A model generated the notes under the pieces. The model worked only from the letters and a program-made list of their open reading frames with translations. It ran no database searches and had not been told where the DNA came from. From positions 1 through 64,000 of the forward strand of contig NZ_JAFIDN010000007.1 in assembly GCF_017921895.1 (NCBI RefSeq): a DNA stretch of 64,000 bases, read 5' to 3'. A program made the position numbers and the translations under genes. This DNA is from Natronogracilivirga saccharolytica (GTDB taxonomy: Bacteria; Bacteroidota; Rhodothermia; Balneolales; Natronogracilivirgulaceae). This document shows, in pieces, positions 52,533 through 62,382 of the stretch (position 1 is its first letter; every line of letters starts with the position of its first letter).

Positions 52533-53645
52533 ATGCTTTCAAGAAATAAGGTGATGATGTTTATATCAGGTTTCAACCATTTGCAACTCAGGGAATGGGC
52601 TGCCGGTGTGCTGGTTCTCTTACTGGCTTTTGTTTTGGTTTTCTCTTCACGGACATACCGTCTCAACTCTGATTCAGCCATTCAGGCGCCGCCCGCTACC
52701 GTGCTGCTCATCGATGAGAGAATACAATTGGATGAGTTGATTTCCCTTTTGGAAGAAAGCGGCATTTCCTTTGATGCAGATGAATTGCGGTGGGCCTCAG
52801 GCATTGTGGGGTTGCGGAATTTCAGCACCGGCCGGTATGAATTTGACGGAGGCATTAGCTACCCTGAGTTCCTCAACAAACTTGCCATGGGCCTGCAGGA
52901 TCCCATGACGCTTCGCATACCTCCCGGCGCTGACAAGGAGAGACTGAAAGAGCGCATAGCCTCTCAGATGCAGTTTGAAGCCGATGATCTTGCAGCAGCC
53001 ATGTCCGACACAAGCATACTGAACCGGTATGGCATTGAGGCGCATGAACTTTACGGGCGGATTATAGGTGATTCCTATGAAGTCTACTGGACCACCTCGC
53101 CTGAGCGTCTTGTCAACAGACTGCTTTCGGAGTTTGAAAGGCGGATTATGGAAAGTTACGCTGACCGGATGGATGAGCTTGGCCTTAGTGCCGATGAAGT
53201 TACAACACTGGCATCCATCATAGAGTGGGAAGCTAAATATGACGATGAGAAACCGGCTATCAGCGGCCTTTACTGGAACCGGCTGGACAGTAGATGGCGT
53301 CTGCAGGCTGATCCGACAGTCAATTACGCGAAAGGGACAAGAAGCAGGCTGGTGTATGCCGACTACAGAATCGATCACCCGTATAACACCTATCGCATTC
53401 ACGGTCTTCCGCCCGGACCAATTACTAATCCTTCGTACTCATCACTGCGTGCCGCACTATATCCGGAAGATCACGATTACATGTTCATGGTGGCACGGCC
53501 CGACGGTTACCATGCGTTCTCAAGAACATATGCCGAACATCGGCGGAAGAGCAGGGAGTGGACCGACTGGCTCCGGGAGCAGCGTATGAAGCAGGCAGAG
53601 ATGGAGAGGGAAGAAGCAGCACGGCAGGGAGCAGCGGCAGACTGA
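52533..53645 (+). CDS. mltG: Endolytic peptidoglycan transglycosylase MltG
   Basis: A 370-residue inner-membrane enzyme that cuts nascent glycan strands. A single helix (AAGVLVLLLAFVLVFSSRTY, about residues 23-42) is followed by a LysM-like region and the YceG domain. The catalytic Glu is in TLASIIEWEAKYDDEKP near residue 232, and RLQADPTVNYAKG and PYNTYRIHGLPPGPITNPS are the conserved pocket. The C-terminal tail is highly charged. It sits in an operon with envelope proteins, matching its role in wall growth. ATG 52533 is used; ATG 52554 is also possible. Confidence 0.94.
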   Translation: MLSRNKVMMFISGFNHLQLREWAAGVLVLLLAFVLVFSSRTYRLNSDSAIQAPPATVLLIDERIQLDELISLLEESGISFDADELRWASGIVGLRNFSTGRYEFDGGISYPEFLNKLAMGLQDPMTLRIPPGADKERLKERIASQMQFEADDLAAAMSDTSILNRYGIEAHELYGRIIGDSYEVYWTTSPERLVNRLLSEFERRIMESYADRMDELGLSADEVTTLASIIEWEAKYDDEKPAISGLYWNRLDSRWRLQADPTVNYAKGTRSRLVYADYRIDHPYNTYRIHGLPPGPITNPSYSSLRAALYPEDHDYMFMVARPDGYHAFSRTYAEHRRKSREWTDWLREQRMKQAEMEREEAARQGAAAD

Positions 53646-53714
53646 ACGTATTATTACAAAATCGTTTTATGAATCGCTGACAGAGGGTCAGTTGATCACA
53701 AAGAGGGAAGGGAA

Positions 53715-54305
53715 ATGGAAATACTGGATATTTTTACGTTCGAATTCAGCTGGTTCGGCTGGGTCATTTTGCCCCTGCTGATACTCATTGCGAGAGTTGT
53801 CGATGTGACCCTTGGAACACTCCGGATTATATTTGTATCCCGGGGAATGAGGAAAATTGCCCCGCTGATCGGTTTTTTTGAATCGCTGATCTGGCTGGTG
53901 GCCATAGGGCAGATCATGCAAAGCCTGACCAATGCCGGACTCTATCTGGCATATGCAACCGGATTTGCACTTGGCAATTATGTCGGAATATATCTGGAAG
54001 AAAAAATCGCCATGGGACTGATATGCGTCCGCACGATTACCAACGAAGATGCTACCGAACTGATCGACTATCTGAAGGAAAAAGAGTTCGGGGTGACATC
54101 AATATCGGCAAGTGGTGTCAGCGGTCAGGTACGTCTTATACTGAGCGTAATAAAGCGTCGGGACCTGCAGGAAATGATCGGAATTATCAATGAAAAAATG
54201 CCGAAAGCCTTCATTTCAGTAGAGGATGTCCGCTCTGCCAGCGAAGGGTACTTCCCGCAGAAAAAAATCAGCCTGTTTTCCAGGCTTCCGATAATGCGAA
54301 AATAA
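53715..54305 (+). CDS. UPF0316 membrane protein (DUF5698 plus DUF2179)
   Basis: A 196-residue protein with three N-terminal membrane helices (ILPLLILIARVVDVTLGTLR and two more, to residue 90), then a soluble DUF2179 domain (EDATELIDYLKEKEFGVTSI). This is the exact layout of UPF0316/YebE-like proteins, which have no settled function; DUF2179 domains are ligand-binding folds. The end SLFSRLPIMRK is basic. It lies 69 nt downstream of mltG in the same direction. Confidence 0.9.
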   Translation: MEILDIFTFEFSWFGWVILPLLILIARVVDVTLGTLRIIFVSRGMRKIAPLIGFFESLIWLVAIGQIMQSLTNAGLYLAYATGFALGNYVGIYLEEKIAMGLICVRTITNEDATELIDYLKEKEFGVTSISASGVSGQVRLILSVIKRRDLQEMIGIINEKMPKAFISVEDVRSASEGYFPQKKISLFSRLPIMRK

Positions 54306-54402
54306 GTCGTCCCAACTGGTAACAATCCGGCAACTCTGCTGATAAACCCGGTCCGGAATTCTCTCAGCATCTCAGGGCGATCTTTTTCTCTGAGAAAAAA
54401 AC

Positions 54403-54459
54403 ATCATTTCATGATGGCACGATCATCTCAGGATGGTATCATCATCCCGGGACGGCATC
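54403..54459 (+). repeat. Three 19-bp tandem repeats at the end of the LpoA-like gene
   Basis: Three degenerate copies follow each other without gaps: ATCATTTCATGATGGCACG (54403), ATCATCTCAGGATGGTATC (54422) and ATCATCCCGGGACGGCATC (54441). The last copy overlaps the stop codon of the minus-strand gene. The copies are partially self-complementary, so hairpins are possible. Confidence 0.7.
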
Positions 54460-56344
54460 ATTCATCCGTATTCCCGTCATTATCACCGTTATCTTCGTCT
54501 TCATCATCCTCATCCTCATCTTTTTCAGGGACATAAAGAATGGTTTCATCTCTGGTGACATGCAGAAAATGGAGATAATTATTGATGTGAGAGCCCTGGA
54601 AGTCGATGTTTGTAATCACTCCTTCGTATTCAGGCAAATGACGCAGGCGCGGCTTGATTCTTCCGGGATTCTGCAATTCAGTCAGGCTCTTGAAAAGATA
54701 TGTGGCCACATCATAGCCAAGGTGCGCAAAGTTGTCGGCGCCGGAGCCGGTGAGTGACTGGTAGTTGTCCTGAAATCTGCGGGTTGCCCGTTTATCTTCA
54801 TCGGTGTGGAAAAAATCACTGTAATATATGTCAAAATAGCGGCGTCTATCATCGCTCAGGTCGACATGTGACATCTCCTCGTTTCCAAGTATCGTAACCT
54901 CGCTCCGGTTCGCCTGAAGGTCTGTCAATATGATATCAATGAGCTGATCCGACCCTGATCCGGTTACCGAAAGATAGAGTCCTTTTATCGGTACAAGAGG
55001 ATAGTCATCAGGGTCTACACCTCTTCCCAGATGCCGCTCGCTCCGTGCAAACCAGGGAGTGATATGATCGACATCAAAAGCGGTCTCTTCAAAATTTTCA
55101 CTGAAGTAATGCACCACCTTGGCTCCCAGTTTTTCGGCTTCATTTCTGAAAGCCTGGGCTTCGCGGACCACAGGCTGGTTGCTCTGGGTGATCACGGCCA
55201 GTGTATCCAGCTCCAGTTTGTTTACGGCAAAGCGCGCCATGGCCTTGCCTCTGACTTCGAATGTCGGGTTAATTTGGTAGATGTATGGATTTTCGATGTT
55301 CAGGGTATCCGCATTGGCAAGTGGCGGGATGACGGGTATTTGATAATATTCGGCAAGGTCCCGGATTTCATAAGCCGCCTCGGAAAACAGCGGCCCGATT
55401 ACCGCGTCAGCATGATATTTCCAGGCCATTTTTGCCATCGCCGCCTTGTTTGTGAGTGCAGTATCGGAAGTTGTTACATGATGCAGACGGATATGCTTGT
55501 CGTCATTCTCTCTGTTGAATTCTTCGGCTGCAAGCAGGTATCCGTTATACAGAGACCGCGCCACACGCCACTCTCTTGATTCGCTTTCCGTTTCAGGAAG
55601 CAGCACTCCGATATTGTAGACGATGCCTTCAGGAGCGGGCCCGTATCTGGCCGATGCACTTCTCTGCTCCGGCAACCGGTCGATCCGTCTTTTCAGAGCG
55701 GCTACCATATTGGTATCGATGGTGTCATGGAAATAATTCTCAAGTGTACTGTACAGCTCTGATGCTTCCGGTCTGGCCATGTAGTCCAGCCCGTAACGCA
55801 GCAGATCAAACTGCACCCTCGGATACTCACTCTGCATAAATGCCTTGCGGCGTTGTCCGGTTGTGAGGTACCCTATGATCTGATCATAGAGAATTTCGGC
55901 ATCTTCATGCAGATCCTGGTAGGCAGGACGGGATTTGAGATTGTACAGCTTATCAAGACTTTTTCCGTACTGGCGGGTCTGAAAATCGGCAAGTGACAGT
56001 GTATAGCGGGCCTCATCATGCAGCCGGGGATCATCATCCCGTGTCAGCTGGCGAAGCTTGTTTTTGGCTTTTGGGTACTCGCTGAGGGCAAAGTAGCTTT
56101 TGCCCAGGAAAAGCTTTGCTTCAGGAGTCTCCAGGCCGGAGAAAAAATATGCCGCTGAGTCAAACTGAGCATTCCGGTAATGATCCATTCCTTTCTCGAA
56201 GCGGTCATCGGTATCGGTTGCTTCTGTGCCGCCGGACATGCCGGTAATCCCCGCAGAACCATTTGCAGTCAGACCTGAAAAAAGCAGCAATCCGCCGAAA
56301 AAAATGATGGAAAAGAGACCGGACAAATAACGGTGGTTGTTCAT
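54458..56344 (-). CDS. Exported TPR plus type I periplasmic-binding protein, LpoA-like architecture
   Basis: A 628-residue exported protein. A signal peptide (LFSIIFFGGLLLFSGLTANG) is followed by TPR-like helices at residues about 48-165 (FEKGMDHYRNAQFDSAAYFF) and a type I periplasmic-binding fold at 235-590. The latter contains VYNIGVLLPETESESRE, ADAVIGPLFSEAAYEI and IPVIPPLANADTLNIENPYI. The tail is a run of Asp/Glu/Asn. Databases would call it a branched-chain amino-acid receptor, yet no permease or ATPase gene is near. The order of TPR then PBP is that of LpoA, the outer-membrane activator of PBP1A. Unlike LpoA it has no lipobox Cys. It follows guaA by 79 nt. Confidence 0.75.
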   Translation of the reverse strand: MNNHRYLSGLFSIIFFGGLLLFSGLTANGSAGITGMSGGTEATDTDDRFEKGMDHYRNAQFDSAAYFFSGLETPEAKLFLGKSYFALSEYPKAKNKLRQLTRDDDPRLHDEARYTLSLADFQTRQYGKSLDKLYNLKSRPAYQDLHEDAEILYDQIIGYLTTGQRRKAFMQSEYPRVQFDLLRYGLDYMARPEASELYSTLENYFHDTIDTNMVAALKRRIDRLPEQRSASARYGPAPEGIVYNIGVLLPETESESREWRVARSLYNGYLLAAEEFNRENDDKHIRLHHVTTSDTALTNKAAMAKMAWKYHADAVIGPLFSEAAYEIRDLAEYYQIPVIPPLANADTLNIENPYIYQINPTFEVRGKAMARFAVNKLELDTLAVITQSNQPVVREAQAFRNEAEKLGAKVVHYFSENFEETAFDVDHITPWFARSERHLGRGVDPDDYPLVPIKGLYLSVTGSGSDQLIDIILTDLQANRSEVTILGNEEMSHVDLSDDRRRYFDIYYSDFFHTDEDKRATRRFQDNYQSLTGSGADNFAHLGYDVATYLFKSLTELQNPGRIKPRLRHLPEYEGVITNIDFQGSHINNYLHFLHVTRDETILYVPEKDEDEDDEDEDNGDNDGNTDE

Positions 56345-56423
56345 AAAGGATAATTTAAATAGAATGATTTACCAGTTAACGTATAACTCATTGAAGGAAA
56401 TACATCTGCTGTTGCCGATATGC

Positions 56424-57983
56424 CTATTCCCACTCGATCGTTGCCGGGGGCTTGGAGCTGATATCGTAGACAACCCTGTTGATACCTTTGACCTCGTTGA
56501 TGATCCGGTTGGATACCTTTGCAAGAAAATCGTATGGGAGGTGGGCCCAGTCGGCCGTCATTCCGTCTACACTTGTAACAGCCCGCAGGCCGACCACAAA
56601 CTCATAGGTGCGCTCGTCTCCCATTACTCCCACACTCTGAACCGGGAGCAGGACCACAAAGGCCTGCCAGACCGAATCATACAGGTTATGTGAGCGCAGT
56701 TCTTCGATGTAGATGGCATCGGCTTCCTGAAGCAGGCGGACTTTCTCGCGGGTGACGTCGGAAAGAATTCTGATCGATAGTCCGGGACCGGGAAAGGGGT
56801 GGCGTCCAAGAAAATCGAAAGGAATATCGAGGGCGGCGCCGACTTTGCGAACCTCATCTTTAAACAGTTCCCGGAGCGGCTCCAGAAGCTTCAGGTTCAT
56901 TTTTTCAGGCAGCCCGCCAACATTGTGATGCGATTTGATGGTAACGGAAGGACCGCGAAATGAAACGCTCTCGATAACATCGGGGTAAAGTGTGCCCTGT
57001 GCCAGATGGGTAAATCCATTTTCCTCGCTGACGGCATTGTCGAATACTTCAATAAAGGTATTGCCGATGATCTTCCGTTTTTTTTCCGGATCGCTTACTC
57101 CTTTCAGACGGTCGAGAAACAGGTCGGACGCATCCACAGCCTTGACCGGGAGTTTCAGCTTTTCGGTATAAAGATGCTGTACATCGGAAAATTCATTTTT
57201 TCGCAGTACGCCGTTGTTTACAAAAACGCATAACAGTCGGTCGCCGATAGCGCGGTGCAAAAGCGTTGCGGCTACGGTAGAGTCCACCCCGCCGGACAAT
57301 CCGCATATGACTTTGCCGTCGCCGGCCTGCTCACGGATCCGTTTAATGGTGCTGTCGACAAAAGATTCCGGCGTCCAGTAACCCTTCAGGCCGCAAATTT
57401 TGCGCACAAAATTGTGGAGTATGTCACGGCCGTGTTCGGTATGCACCACCTCCGGATGAAACTGTACGCCGTAAACTGGCCGGGTATGATCTTTAACGGC
57501 GGCTACCGGAGCATTGTCTGTCCGGGCGATGACATCAAAGCTGTCCGGCAGGTGGATGATGTGGTCACCATGACTCATCCAGACGGTATTTTCATCGGGA
57601 ATTCCTGCAAACAGGGCATTCCTTTTGATTACGCTGATTTTTGCCCTGCCATATTCCCGCTTTTCTGCATTGCTGACGGAGCCGGGCTTCAGGTGGTGAG
57701 CCATTGCCTGCAATCCGTAGCAGATACCCAGGACCGGCACGTTCAGATCCAGTACTTCCTTGTTGAATGCCGGTGCATCGGGATCATTGACACTCATTGG
57801 TCCGCCTGAAAGGATGATTCCGCCGGGCGGCCGGGCGGAAAACTGCTTCAGATCGGTGTCAAAGGGGTGTATTTCACAGTACACCTGGTTTTCCCGTATG
57901 CGACGGGCAATCAGCTGATTATACTGGGAACCGTAATCCAGTATAAGTATCCATTCTTGCTCCGGACTGGTAATTCCTGTCAT
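56424..57983 (-). CDS. guaA: GMP synthase (glutamine-hydrolysing)
   Basis: A 519-residue enzyme converting XMP to GMP. The N-terminal amidotransferase has the nucleophile Cys in LGICYGLQ and the catalytic His/Glu in GVQFHPEV. The ATP-pyrophosphatase domain has the P-loop GLSGGVDST (near residue 230) and the C-terminal dimerisation domain ends KPPATIEWE. All key residues are intact. The ATG at 57983 lies 3 nt after the gcvH stop, indicating co-transcription from the efp side. Confidence 0.97.
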   Translation of the reverse strand: MTGITSPEQEWILILDYGSQYNQLIARRIRENQVYCEIHPFDTDLKQFSARPPGGIILSGGPMSVNDPDAPAFNKEVLDLNVPVLGICYGLQAMAHHLKPGSVSNAEKREYGRAKISVIKRNALFAGIPDENTVWMSHGDHIIHLPDSFDVIARTDNAPVAAVKDHTRPVYGVQFHPEVVHTEHGRDILHNFVRKICGLKGYWTPESFVDSTIKRIREQAGDGKVICGLSGGVDSTVAATLLHRAIGDRLLCVFVNNGVLRKNEFSDVQHLYTEKLKLPVKAVDASDLFLDRLKGVSDPEKKRKIIGNTFIEVFDNAVSEENGFTHLAQGTLYPDVIESVSFRGPSVTIKSHHNVGGLPEKMNLKLLEPLRELFKDEVRKVGAALDIPFDFLGRHPFPGPGLSIRILSDVTREKVRLLQEADAIYIEELRSHNLYDSVWQAFVVLLPVQSVGVMGDERTYEFVVGLRAVTSVDGMTADWAHLPYDFLAKVSNRIINEVKGINRVVYDISSKPPATIEWE

Positions 57984-57986
57984 CTG

Positions 57987-58367
57987 TCAGGCAATGATCT
58001 CGTTGTAATCATCTACAGAGAGCAGCGAATCCAGCTGTGAGGTATCACTCATTTTGATTTTGATCAGCCAGCCCTCGCCGTAAGGATCGTTGTTGATAAG
58101 CTCGGGGTCATCCTCCAGTCCTTCATTCCATTCGAGAATTTCGCCGGAGACAGGCATGTAGAGTTCGGAAACGGTTTTGACCGCTTCCACGGTGCCGAAA
58201 GTGTCATCCTTGTCGACGGATTCGCCGACTTTGTCAATTTCCACGAAAACAATGTCGCCGAGCTCACTTTGGGCAAAATCGGTGATACCGACTGTGGCGG
58301 TTCCATCCCCGTTGTCACGTACCCATTCATGCTCTTTGGTGTATTTCAATTCTTTCGGATGGTTCAT
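57987..58367 (-). CDS. gcvH: Glycine cleavage system H protein
   Basis: A 126-residue lipoyl carrier. The start ATG 58367 gives MNHPKELKYTKEHEWVRDNG, the usual N-terminus; the frame is open further upstream but that part overlaps accC. The lipoylated Lys is in TVEAVKTVSELYMPVSG near residue 64. GcvH shuttles the aminomethyl group between P, T and L proteins; none of those genes is here. It sits 10 nt after accC and 3 nt before guaA. In many bacteria GcvH also serves in lipoate handling, which could explain its place beside another swinging-arm protein, AccB. Confidence 0.95.
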   Translation of the reverse strand: MNHPKELKYTKEHEWVRDNGDGTATVGITDFAQSELGDIVFVEIDKVGESVDKDDTFGTVEAVKTVSELYMPVSGEILEWNEGLEDDPELINNDPYGEGWLIKIKMSDTSQLDSLLSVDDYNEIIA

Positions 58368-58377
58368 AATAGCTTTG

Positions 58378-59730
58378 TTATGTTGGATCGGGATTGAACT
58401 TGAATTGATTCTCAAGATACTTTGTATCGAATTTGCCGGCAATGAAATTCGGGTCATCCATCAGCTGAAGCTGATATGGAATGTTGGTTTGAATACCTTC
58501 AATGACGAACTCGTTCAGGGCGCGCTTCATGCGGTGTATGGCCTGCTTGCGGTCCGGCGCACTGACAATCAGTTTGGCGATCATGGAGTCATAAAACGGA
58601 GGCACATCATATCCGGCATAAACGTGCGTATCGACACGGACACTGTGACCGCCCGGCAGATGAAACGCCTTTACCTTGCCGGCTGAAGGACGGAAATTGA
58701 ACTTCGGATCCTCTGCATTGATCCTGCATTCAATGGCATGGCCACGCATTTTGAGCTTTTTCTTCTGGATGGGCAGCCCTGCGGCCACTTCAATCTGACG
58801 CTGAATAAGATCTTCATTGGTGACTTCCTCTGTAACCGGATGCTCCACCTGTATCCGGGTGTTCATCTCCATGAAATAGAAATTTTTGTCCCGGTCCAGC
58901 AGAAATTCGATGGTCCCCGCGCCTTCATAATGAATGGTTTCAGCGGCATTTACGGCTGCCTGTCCCATTTTTTCACGCAGTTCCGGAGTCATGCCGGGTG
59001 AGGGGGACTCTTCAAGCATCTTCTGATGACGGCGCTGCATGGAACAGTCTCGTTCACCAAAATGGACCACCTGGCCGTGGCGGTCACCAAGTATCTGAAT
59101 TTCGACATGCCGTGGTTCGACAATGAATTTTTCGAGATAGATTTCGGCGCTTCCAAAGCAAGCCTCTGATTCATTTCTTGCGGCAACAAGCTGCTTTTCA
59201 ATTTCACTTTCATCGGAGCAGATACGCATCCCCCGTCCGCCACCACCGGCGGAAGCCTTGAAAATTACGGGATAGCCGATTTCGGCGGCAATTTTTTTCG
59301 CCTGTTCCGGCGATGTAATGATGCCGGTACTTCCCGGAATTGTAGGCACGCCGTATTTCTGCATATTTTCCCGCGCCATGGATTTGTTGCCCATGGTGTC
59401 GATCATTTTCGGGGAAGGACCGATAAACTTGATGTTGTGCTCTTCGCAAATCCTGGAAAACTCAGCGTTTTCGGCAAGAAATCCGTATCCGGGGTGGATG
59501 GCTTTGGCATCGGTGATTTCCGCTGCAGCAATAATTCTGGGAATTTTCAGGTAGCTGTCCTTCGCAGCAGGCGGACCAATGCAGACAGCCTCGTCAGCGA
59601 ACTTGACATGCAGGCTTTTTTCATCCGCCGTGGAGTAAACGGCAACGGTCTTGATGCCCATTTCCCGGCAAGTGCGGATGATTCGCAGTGCAATTTCGCC
59701 ACGGTTGGCGATCAGAATTTTGTCAAACAT
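58378..59730 (-). CDS. accC: Acetyl-CoA carboxylase, biotin carboxylase subunit
   Basis: A 450-residue ATP-grasp enzyme carboxylating biotin on Acc[21 protein letters not shown] opens the protein, [14 protein letters not shown] is the ATP lid (near residue 160) and [17 protein letters not shown] is the active-site segment (near 290). The length is typical. It is 18 nt behind accB, the usual order. The carboxyltransferase genes accA and accD are not in the window. Confidence 0.97.
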   Translation of the reverse strand: MFDKILIANRGEIALRIIRTCREMGIKTVAVYSTADEKSLHVKFADEAVCIGPPAAKDSYLKIPRIIAAAEITDAKAIHPGYGFLAENAEFSRICEEHNIKFIGPSPKMIDTMGNKSMARENMQKYGVPTIPGSTGIITSPEQAKKIAAEIGYPVIFKASAGGGGRGMRICSDESEIEKQLVAARNESEACFGSAEIYLEKFIVEPRHVEIQILGDRHGQVVHFGERDCSMQRRHQKMLEESPSPGMTPELREKMGQAAVNAAETIHYEGAGTIEFLLDRDKNFYFMEMNTRIQVEHPVTEEVTNEDLIQRQIEVAAGLPIQKKKLKMRGHAIECRINAEDPKFNFRPSAGKVKAFHLPGGHSVRVDTHVYAGYDVPPFYDSMIAKLIVSAPDRKQAIHRMKRALNEFVIEGIQTNIPYQLQLMDDPNFIAGKFDTKYLENQFKFNPDPT

Positions 59731-59748
59731 AGCGTGATTCAGGTATGA

Positions 59749-60267
59749 TCAGGAGGGATCAATGAGAAATAGCGGCTGGTCGTACTCAACCGGCTGGGAA
59801 TTATCCGCCAGAATCTGTACGATCTTTCCGGAGTGCTCCGACTCAATCTCATTCATGATTTTCATGGCCTCCACTATGCAAAGGACATCTCCCTTGGAAA
59901 CGGAATCGCCAATTTCAACGAATGCATCTGATTCGGGTGAAGGCGACCGGTAGAAGGTTCCTACTATGGGTGATTTTATGGTGATGTATTTGTCATCTTC
60001 AGAGGTACTCTCAGCTGTCGGCTGCGGCTGATTTGCAACCGGCTGCTGCGGAGGAGCATTTTCAGGAGACGGCTGCGGGGCCTGCTGAGTCATCTGATAC
60101 CCGGCACCGGCCTGGCTTCCCGCGTAAACGGGTGCAGATTCGCTCTTGTATATGGTATCAGCCTGTTTTTTGACTTTGATTTTAAAGTCTCCCTCCTCAA
60201 TTTCCACCTCATTGACATCACTCTCGGAAATCAGGTTAAGCAGGTTTTTTACGGTTTTTAAATCCAT
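59749..60267 (-). CDS. accB: Acetyl-CoA carboxylase, biotin carboxyl carrier protein
   Basis: A 172-residue carrier. An N-terminal dimerisation part ([20 protein letters not shown]) is followed by a flexible Gln/Pro-rich linker (residues 55-90) and a C-terminal biotinyl domain with the biotin-accepting Lys in [13 protein letters not shown] near residue 137. The order efp-accB-accC is conserved in many bacteria. The start is 29 nt after the efp stop. Confidence 0.96.
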   Translation of the reverse strand: MDLKTVKNLLNLISESDVNEVEIEEGDFKIKVKKQADTIYKSESAPVYAGSQAGAGYQMTQQAPQPSPENAPPQQPVANQPQPTAESTSEDDKYITIKSPIVGTFYRSPSPESDAFVEIGDSVSKGDVLCIVEAMKIMNEIESEHSGKIVQILADNSQPVEYDQPLFLIDPS

Positions 60268-60296
60268 AAGAGATAGTTAGACAGGATAAATGACAG

Positions 60297-60869
60297 TTAT
60301 ATTTTCACACGTTCCAGATACGAACCTTCCTTGGTGTTCACTTTCAGCATATCGCCTTCGTTGATGAACAATGGTACCTGAATGGTTGCCCCGGTCTCGA
60401 GTTTGGCTGATTTGGATCCACCCTGGGCCGTGTCACCCTTGACTCCGGGTTCGGTTTCAGCAACCTTGAGCACAACCTGGTCCGGTATTTCGGCAAACAG
60501 GATTTCCTCGTTTTCTGCATGTACAACGACCTGAACATCCTGATTTTCTTTCAGAAATACAGACCGGTCGATCTTTTCTTCAGGAACGGGTATCTGTTCA
60601 AAAGTTTCCTTGTGCATAAAGTGGTAAATATCACCTTCCCTGTACAGGAACTGGTAGGGGCGACGCTCAACGCGCACGGCTTCTACGGATTCACCGGCGC
60701 GGAAGGTCTTGTCCAGAACTTTGCCGTTGACCACTCCTTTCAATTTGGTCCGGACAAAGGCGCCGCCTTTTCCGGGTTTGACATGCAGAAACTCAAGTAT
60801 GCTGTAAATCTCACCATTAAGCATAATGGTGAGGCCGTTGCGAAAATCGGATGTTGAAACTTTTGCCAT
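60297..60869 (-). CDS. efp: Elongation factor P
   Basis: A 190-residue factor that relieves ribosome stalling at proline runs. Three beta-barrel domains are recognisable: the KOW-like domain with the loop VKPGKGGAFVRTKLK (the Lys near residue 34 is the site modified in relatives), then YQFLYREGDIYHFMHKETFE and the C-terminal ...KVNTKEGSYLERVKI. No EpmA or EarP modifying gene is near. It is the first gene of the fatty-acid/purine run and has a good promoter match at 60906-60936. Confidence 0.97.
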   Translation of the reverse strand: MAKVSTSDFRNGLTIMLNGEIYSILEFLHVKPGKGGAFVRTKLKGVVNGKVLDKTFRAGESVEAVRVERRPYQFLYREGDIYHFMHKETFEQIPVPEEKIDRSVFLKENQDVQVVVHAENEEILFAEIPDQVVLKVAETEPGVKGDTAQGGSKSAKLETGATIQVPLFINEGDMLKVNTKEGSYLERVKI

Positions 60870-60905
60870 AAATAAAAAGATAATGATAATATTCTATATA
60901 GAAAC

Positions 60906-60936
60906 CAAAAATACCACTGTTAGCGCTTGGAGACAA
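60906..60936 (-). promoter_or_regulatory. Bacteroidota-type promoter of the efp operon
   Basis: On the minus strand TTG (60936-60934), a 20-bp spacer and TATTTTTG (60913-60906) fit the -33/-7 consensus. A start near 60899 gives a leader of about 30 nt before efp. Confidence 0.55.
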
Positions 60937-61026
60937 ATTCTGAGTTGTTTTTGTATAGCCCCGGCTTACTGTGTGATACCAAAAGCGGGGTGCGGTCGAT
61001 ATGGGCACTCAGTAACTGCTGAAATG

Positions 61027-62382
61027 TCAGAAGATCAGATTGTAAAGGGTTGTAATCAGAACCAGTGCAATCAGTACCGGGCAAATGTATTTGATGAAAA
61101 CTCCCCAGATAAGCGGGAACTTGCCGTTGTCGACATCACTGTAGCCATGCCTGAGCTCGGCAACAGCATTTTCGGTTTTCCAGAAGTAGGCAAGAAAAAT
61201 ACTGAGCATCAATCCGCCCAGGGGAAGCCCGACATTGTTGAAGATGGTGGCGAACACGTCAATCAGGTCAATGTTGAATGAAATTACGAGAGATACGGTT
61301 ACGACAATGCTGCCGACGATCAGTGACGCCTTTTTCCTGGCAATTTTGTGTTCATCAATGATATAGGAGACAGGCACTTCCAGAAGGGATATGGTTGAAG
61401 TGAGAGCAGCCATGCTCAGCAGTATGAAAAAAGCCATGCCGAAGATCAGGCCAAACATGCCGCCCATGGCTTTGAACATGTCCGGAAGTACGTCAAAAAC
61501 AAGTGTTGCACTGGAAAACAGCCTGCCGTCTTCACCCATAATGGTGATTCCGGCACTCTGGGCAACAAACATGGCAGGAATGATCAACAGTCCGGCCAGG
61601 AAGGCAATACTCATGTCAGCAACAGTCACATACGTTGCTGATTCCACTATGTTCTGATTTCTTTTCAGATAGGACCCGTAAGTCAGCAAAGCGCCCATCC
61701 CCAGGGAAAGGGAGAAAAACGCCTGGCCGAGAGCAGAAAATACAAGCCCGGTGTCAACGAGTGAGAAGTCGGGCAGGAGGTACATTTTCAGCCCTTCGGA
61801 GCTTCCTTCCAGGGTCATCACATAGCCGATCATGATAATCAGGACAAGAATCAGAATGGGCATCATGGTCTTGGTGGCACGTTCAATGCCGTTGCTGACG
61901 CCGCCGTTGATGATCGCCACGGTTCCGGTCATGAACAAGATGGTGAATATGGCATTTTTAACTCCGTTCTGAAGATCGCCGAACCACTCGGAAAGAGCTG
62001 TGAGACCGGTAAAATAAAACAGTTCTTCAAAAATGTAGCTGAATGTCCAGCCGGCTATGACCATGTAAAAGGTGAGAATCATCACACCGCAGATCACACC
62101 CCAGATACCGATTAATGGCGGAAACCAGCCGTTGCCGAGTTTTTTGAACGCACCCACAGGGTTTCTGCGGGTATGACGCCCGATTGCGAACTCAGCAATC
62201 ATGACCGGCAGGCCAACTGCAAGGCAGCAAATGATGTAAATCAGAATGAATGAAGCCCCGCCGTTGTCAGCAACCTGCGTGGGAAATCCCCAGATATTTC
62301 CAAGCCCCACTGCAGAACCGGCTGCCGCCAGTACAAATCCCAGTTTTGTATTCCATCTACCCCGATCCTTATGTTCTGACAA
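61027..62382 (-). CDS. Sodium-dependent transporter, NSS (SNF) family
   Basis: A 451-residue membrane protein, about 11-12 helices, of the bacterial LeuT/MhsT-like group. RWNTKLGFVLAAAGSAVGLG followed by NIWGFPTQVADNGGASF forms the first helices with the sodium and substrate sites. Such proteins import amino acids with sodium ions. The start is probably TTG 62382 (MSEHKDRGRW), with GGAG seven bases upstream; the frame is open to 62439 but adds a basic stretch unlike family members. It is transcribed towards efp but separated from it by 157 bp, so it likely forms its own unit. Confidence 0.92.
   Translation of the reverse strand: MSEHKDRGRWNTKLGFVLAAAGSAVGLGNIWGFPTQVADNGGASFILIYIICCLAVGLPVMIAEFAIGRHTRRNPVGAFKKLGNGWFPPLIGIWGVICGVMILTFYMVIAGWTFSYIFEELFYFTGLTALSEWFGDLQNGVKNAIFTILFMTGTVAIINGGVSNGIERATKTMMPILILVLIIMIGYVMTLEGSSEGLKMYLLPDFSLVDTGLVFSALGQAFFSLSLGMGALLTYGSYLKRNQNIVESATYVTVADMSIAFLAGLLIIPAMFVAQSAGITIMGEDGRLFSSATLVFDVLPDMFKAMGGMFGLIFGMAFFILLSMAALTSTISLLEVPVSYIIDEHKIARKKASLIVGSIVVTVSLVISFNIDLIDVFATIFNNVGLPLGGLMLSIFLAYFWKTENAVAELRHGYSDVDNGKFPLIWGVFIKYICPVLIALVLITTLYNLIF

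Noticed and set aside
54458-56344. Annotation as an amino-acid ABC transporter receptor
   Set aside because: Fold agrees, but TPR domain, absence of permease genes and lack of lipobox make a plain transporter role unsupported.
60959-60990. Stem CCCCGGCTT / AAGCGGGG downstream of the NSS gene
   Set aside because: It has a bulge and no T-run in the direction of transcription, so I do not call it a terminator.
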